From assembly GCA_019137255.1 (NCBI GenBank), contig WPDH01000266.1, positions 1 through 64,000 on the forward strand: a DNA stretch of 64,000 bases, read 5' to 3'. The DNA comes from Corinectria fuckeliana. Lineage: Eukaryota; Ascomycota; Sordariomycetes; Hypocreales; Nectriaceae. The notes under the pieces are model-generated. The model was not told the DNA's origin and searched no databases. It was given only the letters and a program-made list of their open reading frames with translations. Position numbers and translations under genes: made by a program. Of the stretch, positions 31,564 to 45,929 are shown piece after piece; position 1 is the stretch's first letter; each line of letters starts with the position of its first letter.

Positions 31564-32738
31564 ATGAAGGTACGCACACAGCCCCGATCGATTTCCCACA
31601 GCACGCAAAGCCTCGCGAGGACGAATTCGCATCACTCGCGGATCCCTCATGCCGTTTTCTTTTTCTTTTTCTTTTCCGCGGTGCTGAGTTCCCGTGAACT
31701 TTTCGCTAACCCAGCTGCCAAACAGTTGAACATTTCCTACCCTGCCAATGGCAGCCAGAAGCTTATCGACATTGAGGATGAGCGCAAGCTCCGTGTCTTC
31801 ATGGAGAAGCGCGTACGTCAACCCCGAACTAGCTCCCGCCACCGATGACCCGAATCGTTCGAACGAGCTAACATGCGTGTTCTTGCAGATGGGTGCTGAG
31901 GTCCCCGGCGACTCCATCGGCGACGAGTTCAAGGGCTACGTCTTCCGCATCACCGGCGGCAACGACAAGCAGGGTTTCCCCATGAAGCAGGGTGTCATGC
32001 ACCCTACCCGTGTCCGTCTCCTCCTCGCCGACGGCCACTCCTGCTACCGCCCCCGCCGCACCGGTGAGCGCAAGCGCAAGTCTGTCCGCGGCTGCATCGT
32101 CGGCATGGACCTGTCCGTCCTTGCCCTCAGCGTCGTCAAGCAGGGCGACGACGACATCCCCGGCCTCACCGACGTCGTCCACCCCAAGCGCCTCGGCCCC
32201 AAGCGCGCCACCAAGATCCGCAAGTTCTTCAACCTCACCAAGGATGACGATGTATGTTTCTTCCTGCGCCCATACTCGATCATCGCCTACCCAGAGCGGC
32301 AGTTGAGAAACTGTCAGGCTGGGTAGAGTGTGAGAGGACTCTGTCCTTCGGGACGGTGGTATGAGTAAACCAAATACGGAATTTAAATACTAATCTCCAT
32401 GGGGAACCTAGGTCCGCAAGTACGTTATCCGACGAGAGGTCCAGCCCAAGGGTGAGGGCAAGTCTCCGTACACCAAGGCTCCCAAGATCCAGCGCCTGGT
32501 CACTCCCCAGCGCCTCCAGCACAAGCGCCACCGCGCCGCCCTCAAGCGTCGCCAGGCCGAGAAGGTCAAGGACGAGGCCGTAAGTTTGCCCGACAACCTC
32601 CATCGCCCTTTGCGACGTGTTTCTAACAGCGCTGTCCCATAGAACGAGTACGCTCAGGTCCTCGCCAAGCGCGTGGCCGAGGCCAAGACCCAGAAGGCCG
32701 ATGCCCGCAAGCGACGAGCAAGCTCCATGCGCAAGTAG
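31564..32738 (+). CDS. RPS6: 40S ribosomal protein S6 (eS6)
   Basis: Five exons: 31564-31569, 31726-31812, 31889-32251, 32412-32579 and 32643-32738, giving 239 aa, the expected length. The first exon is only six bases (Met-Lys), and the next begins LNISYPANGSQK. The central part contains GNDKQGFPMKQGV and a basic run (RPRRTGERKRKSVRGC) typical of eS6. The C-terminus ends RKRRASSMRK, where the RRASS serines are the conserved phosphorylation site of TOR/S6-kinase-type signalling. It is a component of the small ribosomal subunit near the mRNA exit region. The gene is convergent with the TOM1-type ligase. Confidence 0.97.
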
Positions 32739-33489
32739 GGTTCTGGCGTTTAATGAAAAAAGGGGAATCATACCTTGCTTGGTCTCTTGTGGTTTGCATG
32801 CATTGGGAGTGGGGATTCTCTCGGGCGTTTTAAGTCCAACACGGATGTATTAAGAGGCATTTCGGAAAATGAAAATGCATTGATGCACTCGTGCCATACG
32901 CCAGCATATTCGTCTGAGCTTCTCTCAGTCTGCTTTATCCGTGAATAGACCATGTCGTAATGTTGCAAAGTCTCGGGACCGACCAGTTCGTCATACCAAA
33001 CAGGCATCACTTGCTTTACCTCCCAGGCTTGTTCTCCCGTCTCGATTTGTCTTCGCTAGTCAGGCCCAGCCGATCCATGCTTGTCACTTTTTAGTCTCCA
33101 ATCGCGATGATAAAAAAAAATCGTCATATCCCGACTTTATTTCCTTTCTAACAACTGCAGCAAACCGTGATGTACACATGATGCTGAATGTCCTTCGCCT
33201 CCTGCGGTCCCTCCCGTCTTCCAAGCCAATCAGCAAGAGAGACCTGCACTTCTCTCATGTGTAGCTGAGCCAGAAAGAACGGGTGCCGGCAAGGAATGCG
33301 TCCAAAAGCAACCCAGAAAATGCAGGCCTACCAGTACCATCCATGCAACAAGAATAAAAAGACTGTAAAAGGTGAAGATTAAGTCCCTCTTGCCTTGCAT
33401 CCCGCAACTCATCGTTGCCGTCTTTTTCTCCGCCCGTCCGTCCCTTCTATCCCCAACCCGCCGCGCCAGCCATGCAGTTGTCACCGAAA
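32739..33489. other. Convergent spacer between eS6 and TOM1
   Basis: The spacer holds the 3' regions of both genes. A poly-A run occurs near 33112-33120. No gene was seen. Confidence 0.5.
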
Positions 33490-36400
33490 TTAGGCAAAGC
33501 CAAAATACTCGCTTCCTGCTGTGATAGCCTTCATGATTTGAGAGCGAAGGGCATCGTAGCTTTCGTACTCGGGCAGATCAAGTTCTATAGTCTGTTAGTC
33601 CTCTGATAGGGTTATTGAGTGGTGGAAGCGACTCACGGTTAAAGCAGGTATGCGAGGAGGGCAGTCGGTCCTTGTTGCCGTAGTCACGATGGATGTTGAA
33701 TCGGTTGACGCCGTTCATACCCTCCAGTTCCTTGAAGCCGTTGAGAGGAACCTTGCTCGTTCCGGTGACGAACTGCAGCAGCTTGGCGCGTTCCTCCTTG
33801 TCAAACGATCGGAGTGCACGCCAGAACCATTGGATCTGCTGAGACGACGGGGTATAGTTGTGATACTCCGTGTTGCTCTTCCAATCGTCCACGTCGATAT
33901 CGGGAAGACCCGAGATGAGCAGCTCCAGTTCCTGCTCGTTAAAGATGGCAATCAATTCTGCCGGGATGATCTCGTGAAAGCCTAGTCAAGTTAGCGTCAA
34001 ATGCTATACTAAAGAGATCTGCATGTAAACTTACCTCGTAAGAAGCTCTCCATCTGCTCCTTAACAGATGACAGCAGCTTGTGTTCGACCACAAGACGGA
34101 CATAGTCGTGCTTGTTCTCCTCAGTCACAGCAATCTCTCGTCCGTCCGGAATCAGATCGACGACGTTGGTTACGCCAAATTCATCATCCTCGACAGAGAA
34201 AGTCTCCGTAATAATGTCGGTAATGTCATTCTCCAGCATCCAGCACAGAGACTTGTAGTAGTCAGGGTCAAACGATTCCATGTCCTTGACGGAGACGGTC
34301 TTTCCGAGGATACGCTTGTAGACCGCCCGGCTGAAGTAGCAGTCGAGAAGTCGGCCCTCGTACAAGGCCTTGCCAATGATGCGCCCAATGAACTTGAAGA
34401 ACATCAAATGCTCATCGTTGATACCGCTGAGCTTGTTTGGGTGGAAGGTGGTACGATCAGAGGAGACTGGTGTGAACAAGACGTAATTGGCATCGAACAT
34501 CTGTCGGGAGAGGACCTGGAACCACTCGCGGGTAACACCGCCCGCATCAACGCCCTCTTCCCCGTGGAATCGAATGTTGAGCTTTCCGAACTTCATCTCA
34601 TCGCCCGACTTGAAGTACAGCGACTTGAAAGAGTCGTGGAAGACGTGCTCGCGACGAACGGAGAGCTGAAGTGGTGCGTAGGAGGGGCGGCTCTGGCTGT
34701 TGCCTGACCGCGAGTGGACGCTTCGGTTGAAGTAGTTGCGCTTGTTGTCAAATTCAAGGACCTTCGGGTTCTTAACCAGCAGGGCAAAAGTACCCGACAT
34801 CAGTTTGGGGTTGTTTCGCACAAGTTCGTTGAGAATACGCCGGTGTTCCTCGGTGAAATTGAAGAAGAGGCTTGCTGTGCGCGATTCAGGCGCAGGGCTG
34901 GCCATGACCAGGTCCTTGCTTTGGGCAGGATCATCGCCCGTTGTTGTGTTCTTGCAAACCACCATCAATGATTCGATCAGGGGGAGAAGAATGGTTGCTA
35001 CGCTGAGCATGTTTTCTCGTTTTCGGATCGCGCTCAGACAGGCACTCAGCTTTTCCCACATGGCCGAGAAGGTCGAGTTGTGGTACAGCGATATAACCAA
35101 GTCTGCTCTCTCATCCTTGCTCTTGTCTGACTCTGACTCCTCGGTCTTCTTCTTGTTATCAAATAGATGATCGAGAGCCGTCAGGACACGGAGAAGTTTG
35201 TTCTGTTCAGATGCTCCTGGCGAGAATTTCGCCAAGGCAACTCCTTGAATCTCCGTTCCCGACGACGCCTTTTCAATGTGAGGCAGAAGGTCATCCAGGT
35301 CGGACACAATGTTTTCGCTGAGAAGGCGGGCCTGATGGACAAGCTCCTGCCCGAAGACGGCCTTGGCCCCAGGAATAGCGGAGAGGTTCTTGATTGCAGA
35401 GATGGTGTTTTGGAAAGTCTTGGAGCTGCACTCCCGAGCCACGAAGATCCTTACCGCCAGAGTAAGATTATGAGAAGGAATTATCGGTGCCTGCAATTGA
35501 CGTATCTTCTTCTGTGCGGTATCCTTCTTCTCTTCTGGTTTAGCATTGTCGTCATCAGCTGCGATCGTCGAAGGCTCGGCTTCAGCAGTATTCGGTTCAG
35601 CAGTATTCGATTCAACAGTATTCGATTCGACAGTATTCGATTCGACAGTATTCAATTCGACAGTATTCGATTCGACAGTATTCGATTCGACATCATTCGA
35701 CTCAACCACGTTACCAGCCGGTGCTGGGTCAGTGACATCGGGCTGATCAGTGGGGTCTTCGGTTGTCTTGGTCTCCTTTTCATCATCGACCTCCTTGCGG
35801 CGCCGTTCGAGGTTTTGAAGAGGCATGGTCACGCGGTTCAACAAGTCCGCAAGGTGTGTCATAACCACCGAACTTTCCATAACCAACTCACGGTCAAGGA
35901 GGGATAGCAGAGAGTTGATTGCGTACTTGTGGGACCTGGAGTCCTTACCCTTTCCCTTGCGGCCAAGTGAACGCTTAAGAGTTGAGCCAACAATCTCGTG
36001 CTCGGTCAAGAACAACCAGGGGATGTGCGGATTCTTCGTACTGAGGTCCACCAGAAGATCCAGGCACTGTTGCACGATCAGGAGTGGCGAGGTCTCCGAA
36101 TTTGTCTGTGGCGTGTTGCCAGAGGTCGTCAAAGCCGTCAGGCTCCTCTTGAGGGTCTGCGGCGTTTTCTGCTCCGCATCGCGTTCCTTGTCCTTAGGCC
36201 TCCTAGCCTTCAGTGAGAGCTGGCCGAAGCTTCGCTCGACAGCGCTCATGTCGGTGCTGCCATCTTGCAGAATTTGGAGAAGTGTGCTGATAACTTCAAG
36301 ACGGTTTTGTCGGTTCTCGCAAACGTCCGCAAAGACACTGAATAAGTAGTTCCGGATAGATCCTTGTTGAGCAATGAACATCAAGCGCAACAACGTAGCG

Positions 36401-39400
36401 ACACCAGCCTTATCGAGCATCTGGACGACCGTTCGACGCTGAGCCTTGTTCGCAACTGCCTGACCTGGGGGTCCAGGTGGAGGCACTCGGGTGACACCCG
36501 GCGGGCTTCGTCCTGTGATGACAGAATGGTGTTGTTGCGTCAAGGCTCGAGCCTGGGCTGCCATCTCGGGCGGTAGTTGGTCCATGATATCTTCGCCCTG
36601 GTCCATGAGGACTTGTTCCCGAAGTGCTGGGGGGAAGGTCAGCAGAATACTTGCCGTGTCCATGTCTGGTTCGATTGGGTTTTGACCTGCTGAAGGCGCA
36701 GCTTGGCGACCTTGATCTTCACGGGCCCGGCGGCGCTGCTCTTGACGTTCCTGCTGGGCAATTTCCATCCGCAATTCCTCCGGAAGAGCATCAAGGAATT
36801 CCTGAAAGACTTCGGTTTGTTCACCAGTCGTAGCTTCTTCTCGTGCCTGAGATCTCCTCGTGCTAACTGTCTGGGCGATGACTTCCTCCCTGAACTCTTC
36901 AGGCAAAGCAGCGAGGTAGTCAGGGTCGATACCCAACTCAGTCACGTCAACTGCCTCACCCCGGAGCATGGTCATAACCCTGGGTTCGTCAGATGCTGGC
37001 ACGATCTCGACTTGCGCATCTGACCGCTCTGGGTGAGACTGTTCGGTCGACTCGACACCTTCCATAGCGGTGCTGTCATCCTGGATCTCGGAGGATCCAC
37101 CTTGGTCGTTGTTAGTGGTAACCTCCAGAGCAGCTCTCGCCGCTGCCTCGCGCTCTTCTGTCTCCTTCTTCTCTCTCTCTGCCTTTTCTTCTGCTTCTTT
37201 CGCCTCCCGGGCCAACCGTTGCGTTTCCTCAAGCTTCTTGCGTTCTTGCTGGGCACGTTTTTGGGTCTCAGCCTCTTCTGCCTTGGCCTTCTTTTCAAGT
37301 TCAATGGCGGCTGGAGTTAATTTGATCATGATAGCATTATGGAGCTTGGAGGCCTCGGCGGGATGGGCTGGTCCGAAGATCATTCGTGCCTCGTCTTGAT
37401 AACGATCCATGGTAGATTCAATGGAGAACGCAACCGCTTGTTGGGGTTCTTGCGCTGGTCCGTCTCGTCTTTGCTCGCTCCTGGAGCCTCGAATGGGGCC
37501 AAGGTCCCGTGTTTCGCGGGCACCTCCTGGGCCAGTGATTTGTAAATGGAAAGCATGCTGACCGTTCCGACCTATAATCGGAAGGAACTCCATCAGCTCG
37601 CCGAGGAATCCCATAGGGCCATCGATAGCATGTCGGCCACCTGGGCCAAAGATGCCCTCGGGCAGTCTCAGCCCAATCGAATGGGGGTGGCCAGGCCGTT
37701 GTGAGCCCTCACGACCTTGATCCGTGCGCCGAAGAAGCGGGTTCGCACCATCGTCTGAGTTGGACTGGGGCGCGCCAGCACGATGTGTTCGTGAGAAATA
37801 GCTACGGAAGTCTTGAAAAGGATCGTTAGCAGAAGAAATAAATCCGTAGGAGAGATCTTACCGCCGATGCTGTCCCGACCGGACCCAACCATGAAACCTG
37901 GAGGGAAGGGGCTACGGTTGTCAACTCTAGTAAGCAGCCGTCTCCTGTTTTGATTCTCCATCATGAACAATTGACGGTGTCGCTCATCAGCCTCAGGGTG
38001 GATTTCGTCCCAGCCAATAATCGGCATTGTTGGGGGGTTCTCCTCAACTGTGAACATGTTAGCAAGCTTTCGTTATGGATGTGGGCCAGTGGTGCTCTTA
38101 CGAGGGTAATCATCGTCGTAGATGTACTCTTCATCCTCCACGTCTTCGTCATCTTCCTCATCATCTAGTCCCTGTTAGTATTAGCTGGACACGGCCGTGA
38201 CCAAGACTTACCATCCTCATGACCTTCGTCCAGATAGTGGTCGTCCAACCCATCCAATAGGTCTGCGTCATAGTTGCCGCTGTCTCCCATGATAGCCCGG
38301 GCCATGCCACCAATAATGTCATCGGGCCCAATCTGGAGTCGTTGGTCGTGGATGTCTGCGTCGTAGTCAAGATCGTCTTCATCGGGGTCTTCATCATTCT
38401 CGTCGTGGCTTGCGCTTTCCCAGCCAGAGTTTCCATCATCATCTATCGGGTTGCCATCTTCGTCAACAATCTCAACTTCGTCTTCGACGTCCTCCATATC
38501 CTCGGAATCGACCTCATCGTCGTCGTCGTCTTCCTCGCTATCGTCCTCATCATCGTCTTCACCCATAATGACCTCGACGACGCCAGGCTCACCGTGCAGG
38601 CCTTCGATCTCGCCCATCTGGCTGAGTTCCTCGTCTTCGTCGCTGATATTATCTTCGGCGTCCTCGGACATGTCGTCTTCTCCATAGTCCATTTCGTCGT
38701 CGTCGTAGTCATCTCCATACATGTCTTCATCATCATCGTTCTCATCCTCGTCGGATTCGTCATCCTCACCTCGTGGCTCAAGCATGCCAAGTGCAGAATT
38801 TCGATACAAGTCAGGGGTTTCTTCCCGATCATCGTCCAAATCAGAAAGTGATGAAGTAGAAGCAATCTCATCCTCGCCGTTGTCAGAGAGACCGTCAGAA
38901 GGTAGGATGTTGGAGTGGCTCAGTTCTTTGGCTGTCTCGGTCAAGACCCGGAGGACACGAAGGATGTACTTAATAGCGCGCTTCACGCCCGGGTAATTGA
39001 GGTTGATCTCCGCGATAGACGTCGTTAATTTGTCGAGATAGCCCTTTTCATACATCAGACGACGCAATTGAGCGTGCGATCGAGGCTGGACTCCATCGGA
39101 AGCTCTACCACTACTGTTCTGATCCTTATCTCTCTCGCCAACCATGTAGTTCATTAGCTCTGCCAGGCATTGCATTCGGGAATATCGGATCTCGAGCGGC
39201 TCATCCGAGATTGGTGCCCTTTCGTATGCCTTGAGCATTGTGTCGAGGACGAACTTGCGCACAAATAGCAGGTCTGGTTCATCGTCGTATGCAAACTTGT
39301 CCTTTCCGCGGTCGAGGGCCTTCTCACTAGTTTTTGCGACCAAAGCAACCAAGACTTTTTGGGCCTGAGCAGACGTCGCTGCCTTTTTCTTGGAAGCAAT

Positions 39401-42400
39401 GCTGTCCATTGTTCCACTCAGGTTGCCCTGGCATAACAAATCGTAGATCAAGTAGTTCAGGACACTAGATCTAGGCTTGATCGGGGTGCTTGTTGTCAAA
39501 GGGGCGCTGCGCTTGAAATTGATGAACTCCATCTTCGTCCTGTTGTAGCTTTGGAGAAGCTCGGCCAAACAGTTCAGCAAAAAGCACCGGTAGACGAAAA
39601 TAGGGTGTTCCTCAGCCTTGAAGACAGGCTTCGCCGGCTTTTTGTCCTTGGCATCCATCCCAGTGCTCTCCTTCGAAGCTGAAGCCTGGGTCTCGGACGT
39701 ATCTTGAGTCTCTTCCTTCGAGTCCTTGTCCACTGCCAGAACTTCCTTGTCATCTACCTCGCGATAGTTGACCAGCTCACAAAGGAGGAAGTGAATCACA
39801 CCGTCTGGATTCTCGACCACAGGTCGCTTACTCTCGTGGTGCGCTTTGGGTGCGTCGGTCATTTCCTTGTCCACGGGCTCGGTCGATTGCTTGATATCTT
39901 CGGCCAAAGACTCCTGAGCGTCTTGTCCTAGTTCACCAGCCTCGTCGATGTCCTCGTCGTTACTCTGCTCCTTCAAGACCAGGGGCTGGGAGCGAGAGCC
40001 TTCACCCGATTGGGTCGTCCATCTCGCAAACCTGAGCATTTCATTGGTAACATCCACAAACAAATCAGGGGCTCGGAGAGCGATTGGCGCCATTGCTCGA
40101 AGATAGTTGGAGACGTCGGAATGACCACGCTGGTTGCGCTGAAGGCTTGGGAAACCCGCTTTAATCTCGGCACGCATGATTTGTTTGATGATTTCCTCAT
40201 CTTCCACAATGTGGCGGAGGATAGTCATAATGTGTGCCAAGGTCTTCGTTTGCTTGAAGCGCTCTGAGCCCGAACCTGACAGCTGTTTCGCCATAAGAAA
40301 CAACCGTTGCAAGTTCTTCTTGTCGCCGACTAACTTGGCCAACCGTCGGTTTCGTGTTAAAATCACCAGCACTCTCAACGCCGAGACTGCGAGCGTCTGT
40401 TCCCTTCCTACTCGTGGGAGCAGTTCTATGAGAGATTCGAGGATGTCGACGCGTCGCGCATCATCAACTATCGGAGTGCGCATCTCGACCACGGGATCGG
40501 CCAAAGGCTCATCCAAAGACTTTGGTGCTTTCCACTGCGCAGCGACCGGTCGCTCATCGTGGCATAGAAGAGTTTCCACAACTAGGAAAATGTATGGAAG
40601 CCAGGGCGGCATATCCTCAGCAGAGGTGGATGGTGACGTCTTCAGGAAGCCGACATACTCGTCGATTCTTTCTCTCAATGTCTCTGTGTTGCTTTCGAAG
40701 AAGCTCTCGTCCTGGAGAAGCAACGCAAGTAGATGAGCATATGCAGCAATGCACTTTCCGTTCCGCTTCTTTTCTTCCTCGTCCAGAGCAAGTGAAGAGA
40801 GTGCAGAAGTTAAAGTTATGCCAACTTCCTCGTGAGCCTCGCTGTTTTGCTGTCGGAGGACCATGACCTGGATGAGCTCGGAGATTTCAATGGCAGATTC
40901 GGGGTGTGATCGAATCACATCCAAGCACCTATCGATCATGTTCTCCCGCAACTTTTCACGGTATTTATCAACATCCTCCTTCTTAGCCACTAGGAGAGTT
41001 TCCGAGGTCTGGTCAGAGGTGGATTCGGCGGTTTTCGCGGCAGAAGCGTCCACAGGCTGGGACTCGTTAGTCATGCTGGGGGTTTCGTGAGTCTCGTCGG
41101 TAGTCTGAGATGAGCGGTCGATGATCTCGCCTAGGGCATCTCCCAGGAACCTATCTGCAAGATCAGGTGGCGCGAGTTCAGGAGGGCCATCCAGCGACAT
41201 GCGGTCCGGCTCGGATGTGTTGGTTAGGTCCGAAGGTCCTGCATCGTTCGATGTGTTGCGATCCTCATTCAAGGCCGACGTGTCGGAATCTTCTGCTGGA
41301 ATAGGATTTCGAGGACCAGCAAGTCCAGCCTTGTGAGAATTGCAATAATCCCGTGCATTGGTGACGTTTCCGTTAGCTCTGTAGACTGCCTCGTGTACCA
41401 GGTCTGTTTCGAAGCCTCTGTTCAGGAGATCCTCGACGACGGCCCGATGGGTACGCCAGTCGAAGCGCACGTCGGTGTATTTGAAGAGCTGGAAAGGAAC
41501 CTTCTCTCTAATTGGTAGCTGAGGCTCATGGTCACCCGAGGCTATCACCTTCAGAATGTCGAGCAATCGAATAACAGTTTGATGAGGGACCTTCTCCACA
41601 AAATCAGACTCCCATAGCTCCGTAATCTCAGGCAAGATAGCAGATCGGAACTCGACGACAAGCTGTTGGTAAAGATGGGGCGTCTGCGACCTGTCTGCAG
41701 TACGAGGCTGCAGTGTGAAATGGTTGCTAGTCTCTGAAAGATACTTGCCGTTGACGAGGGTCAGGTACAGGTCCAGTATCTTTTTGAGTCCAAACGCAGC
41801 CACTTTGGACTTGGAAGACTCGTCAGAGCCGGCATCTGGGCCTTCGAGGACTGCCTGGGAGAAGACCTTGAGCATCGAGTTCAGCACGTCCATGCCGCCC
41901 TCTTCCTTGAACGCAAGAAGAACGGGCATAATAATTTGGACGTTCGCGCGATCACTCGCGCGAGTAGTGGGATGATCAATCAGCATCTCGGTGATCGTGT
42001 GGAGCATGATGATCCAGAAATGAAAGTCTTTCGACGTTGGCTCAAGACTTGCGACAGATGGCCTCAGTTGATTCAAAACGGTATCAGCAAGAGCCCGAGC
42101 GATTTCCAGGTGGCGAGGTCTAGGGAAGGGGTCCCGAGGATCTCGCTCGCGGCGAGGCAGCAATGCCTTTCCGAGCGTCTGGAATAGAGGGAACGTTGTC
42201 GGAATCATCGGGTGCAGGAGGACTCGAAGTGTTTCGTAGTTTTGGAACCTAGCACTAGCCTGTTCCTCCTCCGTTGGTCGAGTTGGTCCCGGCTCATCTG
42301 TTCCACTTTTGGACTGCCAATTATCTGCACTGTTGAGCATGTCGGGTAATGAAGCACTATCATCACCAATGGGCTCAGGATTGCTGATGCCTGAAGTCCC

Positions 42401-45400
42401 TTCGGCCAATGGAGCATGTCGCCTAAACGACCAGTGTTGAGGAACCACAGTTAGCTCGCCCGCCTCTTCTGCGAGGACGCCACGCAGCAACGGGCCGATA
42501 GACTTCACCAAGGCGAGGTAGTAGTCGTAAACATTAACTGGGTACAACTGCAGAGCGTTTGACCGTGAGGTAGCAAAGCAGTCAGAGACGATCTTGATGA
42601 ATGTCTGCGAGTTCAGAAGGGCCTTGATGATCTTGGTGCCATTCTTGGTGACTTCGGAGAGGTCTTGATCACTGGAAACTAGGCTTGGGTCTGCAGCTAG
42701 GATAGGCGCAAAGTAGGGTGGCAGGGCATCCGTTTTCGTCGCCAAGGGGTGTAGCGTGTCGACGGCAGATTGAGCGCGTCGAAGGAGAGATGGCAATCCG
42801 CGAGTCGGGGAATGCTCAATAAGTTGCGAAACCACCTGGCTGAGAACCCTCGAGGCGAGCGAGTCACCAAATCCGGTCGGAAGGCTGGGAGACTCGCAAA
42901 TATCAAACAACATCTCAAGACCTCCGCCAAGCACGAAGTTTGTCTTCAAAATTGTGTTGGACATATAGGCGCTCAAGAAGCTACCAAGAGCAAAGACGTA
43001 CGGGATTATTGAGTGCTTTGGTGAATCAGTGGGGTTTTCGTCATTGCCTTCAGTTGGTGCCGAGATTAGAACATCTGACATGTCAACGTCTGTATCTTCG
43101 GGAACCATGGGTTCCTTGCCCTTGTCGGAAGGCTTGTTGACAGGGGTCACAACAGAATTCTCACCAACAGAAATGGGCTTTCCATCAGAATCGGCAACCA
43201 GCAGTCTCGCACCCCAGTTGGCAGTTCTTGCCTTCTCGATACCAAGGAAGCGAACTCGGGCAACCAGGTCGATGACAGCATTTGAAATCGATGTCCGCAA
43301 CGATGGATGATGGCGAGAAAGCTCATCGAAGCTTGCCCCGACATTGTTAGCCAGTTCCGCATCCACCTCCATGCACCGAACATGTGTCGGGCTCTCGAAA
43401 ATTTCCAGGAAGCTTTCGAATGCTCTCGAGGCGACGACCATTCTCATCCCCACGCTGTTCAGGGATATTGAGTTGAGCACTTGGGGGACAACAGTGATTG
43501 CGTCGGTGGAAGGGAGAATTCCAGAAGCCAAAGACTCGAGAGATCTGCCTTGAAGGGTTTCCTCAGTTGGAGGATGTGGGCGAGTATCCTTGTCAATAAC
43601 CGACGGAGTGGTGCTGTCTTGGGAATCGGACCCATCTCCATCTCGGTCAGTCGTTTTCTGCTCTTCGAAGACCTCCGTAGAAAGGGGCCGGCCGGTGATG
43701 GCCTCCAGATAAGTCCTGATCATCCCGGACTCGGAGATGGCCGCAAAGCTTGTTGGGTCGTTGTTGATGAAATCACTGAGGATCGTGACTGTATTCGTCC
43801 AAACCACGGATCCAAAGCCCTTCTTGTCCTCGATGATGTCCCGCAAGCTTCCGAGTAGATCAGATTTGTCTGCCAAGTTGCGGAGGAGGCGGTCTGTGTT
43901 GCCGCCGTAGCTATAGGAGTTGGACATGATGTGATGCACGAACTTGAGCAGCCACTTCAGTGTCTGCTGCTGGTAGTAAGGTATATCATAATCGACAGCG
44001 GCAGACTGCTGTCCTGGTGTTATCCCCTGCCCTGATTTCTGGAGAGTTTGGGCCTCGTCAACAGTATCCACAACCAACTGAGCCACGGCATCCAGGCCCT
44101 TGGCATTGAAAAAGGCTGTGAAGGCATTCTGGTAGGTCCAAATAAGGCCATCCAGGAAAGCAAGCACCATGGAATGGTTACGCTGTGCCACGGCTGAGCG
44201 AATATTGAGAATCTCGACAAGAATCTCCATGAGGCCCGCAGAAACCATCTCGCTACCGACGCGGGTTGCCATTGATAAGTGAAGAGTCAGAGAGAACAAG
44301 TTGTTTCGCCATTCATCCGTCTCAGTAACTTGGTCACCCTTGTCGCTTTCGTTGTCTTCTTTCATACCGGCAACCGCTTTTCGAATGACATAAAGCAGGA
44401 TTCCATGGTTAACATTCGCGTTGAGAGCAGAGAGGACATCCTGGCATCTGGCGTGGAAGTTTGAGATTGCCTCAAGCAATGCAAGGGCAACGGCCTGCAG
44501 CCACATGGGAATATCGACCTTGCCATCAGATGAGGGGTGGATCAATTCGGCGAGTTGATATACCAGCTGGAATCTGCGGGTCTCGTCCGCATCCTGGCGA
44601 AGAACTTTTTCAATGAAGTTCGACTCAGTATGGATGTAGGCCAGATTGGTGATTGCCAACAAGCGGACAGCTAGCAGCTGTCGTCGCTCGTCTCGCGAGC
44701 CCATGATAACCTTGGCCGCTCTGAGTCGGTGAAAGACCTCATATTTGGATGCAGGCGGCAAGTCCGCAGGGCATCTAGAAATTAAGTCATACACTGACGC
44801 CGAGGCAACGACTGGCTGGGGCAGCTCAAACGTCTTAGGTCCTAGAGCCGCAGATTCATCCGCGATTCCAGGTGTACGGGGTCCAAGGGGAGACGAATCT
44901 TCTCCAAGGTTGTTCCGCGCTTTGGGGGTCTGGTGCTGATGGGAGCTCATAGTCGAGCTGCGTCTGAGTGGTGTCGGGGTGACCGGGGCTGATGTTCGGC
45001 CCTTATCGACAGGAGCGGCGGATTCCTGAGCTGCAGCCTGGGGATAGTATGACACCTTCACGTCACCCCAGCTGTTCCATCGCTTCTCTTCGGACGAAGC
45101 GAGAGCAACTAGGTCGTTGGCATGCATCGAGGTGGCTGTCTTGTTACTGGTTCCCTGTACTCTATCCTTCCCTTTGGCAGAACCGGGGGTGTGAGAGGGC
45201 ACAGGCCCTGACAGACTGGCGATGGGAGTTTTGACGAAAGGCAAGGCCAGCTGTTGGACGCGGTCAAGGTCGATGTTGTAATGGTTCGCGAGCAATGCTG
45301 TGCTAATCTGTCTAGAAGCATTTCCGATACGCTTGACCGATGCTTGGTATCGTTGTGCCAGCTCAGAACCGACTTCGAGGGTGGCAATGAGGACGGTCAA

Positions 45401-45929
45401 GGAAGTAGTATGAAGGAGATCGTTGAGGTGAGCGCTGCTAGCATAGATGCTTCTGTTTCCGCAGTGCTCCAGTAGCATGCGAGTGAATCTGAGGGCCAGT
45501 TCGATGAGCTGTCTATCTCCATCAGCCGGAAACCCGTGGTCCTCCAGTTCCTTAATGGACCACTGCCTCTCGTCGCTGAACATATCGTCCTTGGTCTGGT
45601 TGAGGAGGACATCGCATCCAAAGTCGCGAGATTGGGGGCCCTCATTCAGTTTGTAGGTTGCACAAAAGTGCTCGAGGATATTGTCGAACCGATTCAACAG
45701 GGGTATCCAGTGGTAGAGATCGCCTCGTCCGAACGGCCATCGTGATGGGAAGCTGGCGAGCTGCTGTGGTAAAAGAGGTAGAGGGGTTGACGAAGCTGAC
45801 TCGACGTAGCTCTTCAGCCAAGGAGACTAGTGTGGCTGTTAGCAACTTTGGACTGACAGTAGATGGGATGCAACGGCTTACCAGAGTCTCCTTGTGCTTC
45901 TGCTGCATCGGCTTGGTAATCTTCCCCAT
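33490..45929 (-). CDS. TOM1: Giant HECT E3 ubiquitin ligase, Tom1/HUWE1 family
   Basis: Seven exons on the minus strand: 45929-45882, 45826-38212, 38164-38102, 38047-37862, 37811-34035, 33981-33637 and 33584-33490. They total 12,129 nt, exactly divisible by three, giving 4042 aa, the size range of fungal Tom1. It starts MGKITKPMQQKHKETL|SPWLKSYVES, a family N-terminus. The N-terminal third carries the large armadillo-like regions (DUF908/DUF913 type). A UBA-like motif (LLNRGFETDLVHEAVYRANGNVTNARDYC) lies around residue 1485, and a very acidic segment around 2370-2560. The HECT domain closes the protein, with catalytic Cys4009 in PSSHTCFN, 33 residues from the end, and terminal FGFA. Tom1/HUWE1 ligases ubiquitinate excess histones, unassembled ribosomal proteins and other substrates, and affect mRNA export. 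Exon 2 is 7.6 kb without interruption. Confidence 0.95.
35575..35705 (-). repeat. 15-bp coding minisatellite in TOM1 (VESNT repeats)
   Basis: On the plus strand a unit of TTCGATTCGACAGTA type repeats about eight to nine times with point changes. On the coding strand it gives NDVESNTVESNTVELNTVESNT and so on, ending NTAEPNTAEAEPS, at about residues 3340-3385. The array sits in a disordered acidic linker before the HECT region, so copy-number change would be tolerated. Confidence 0.9.
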
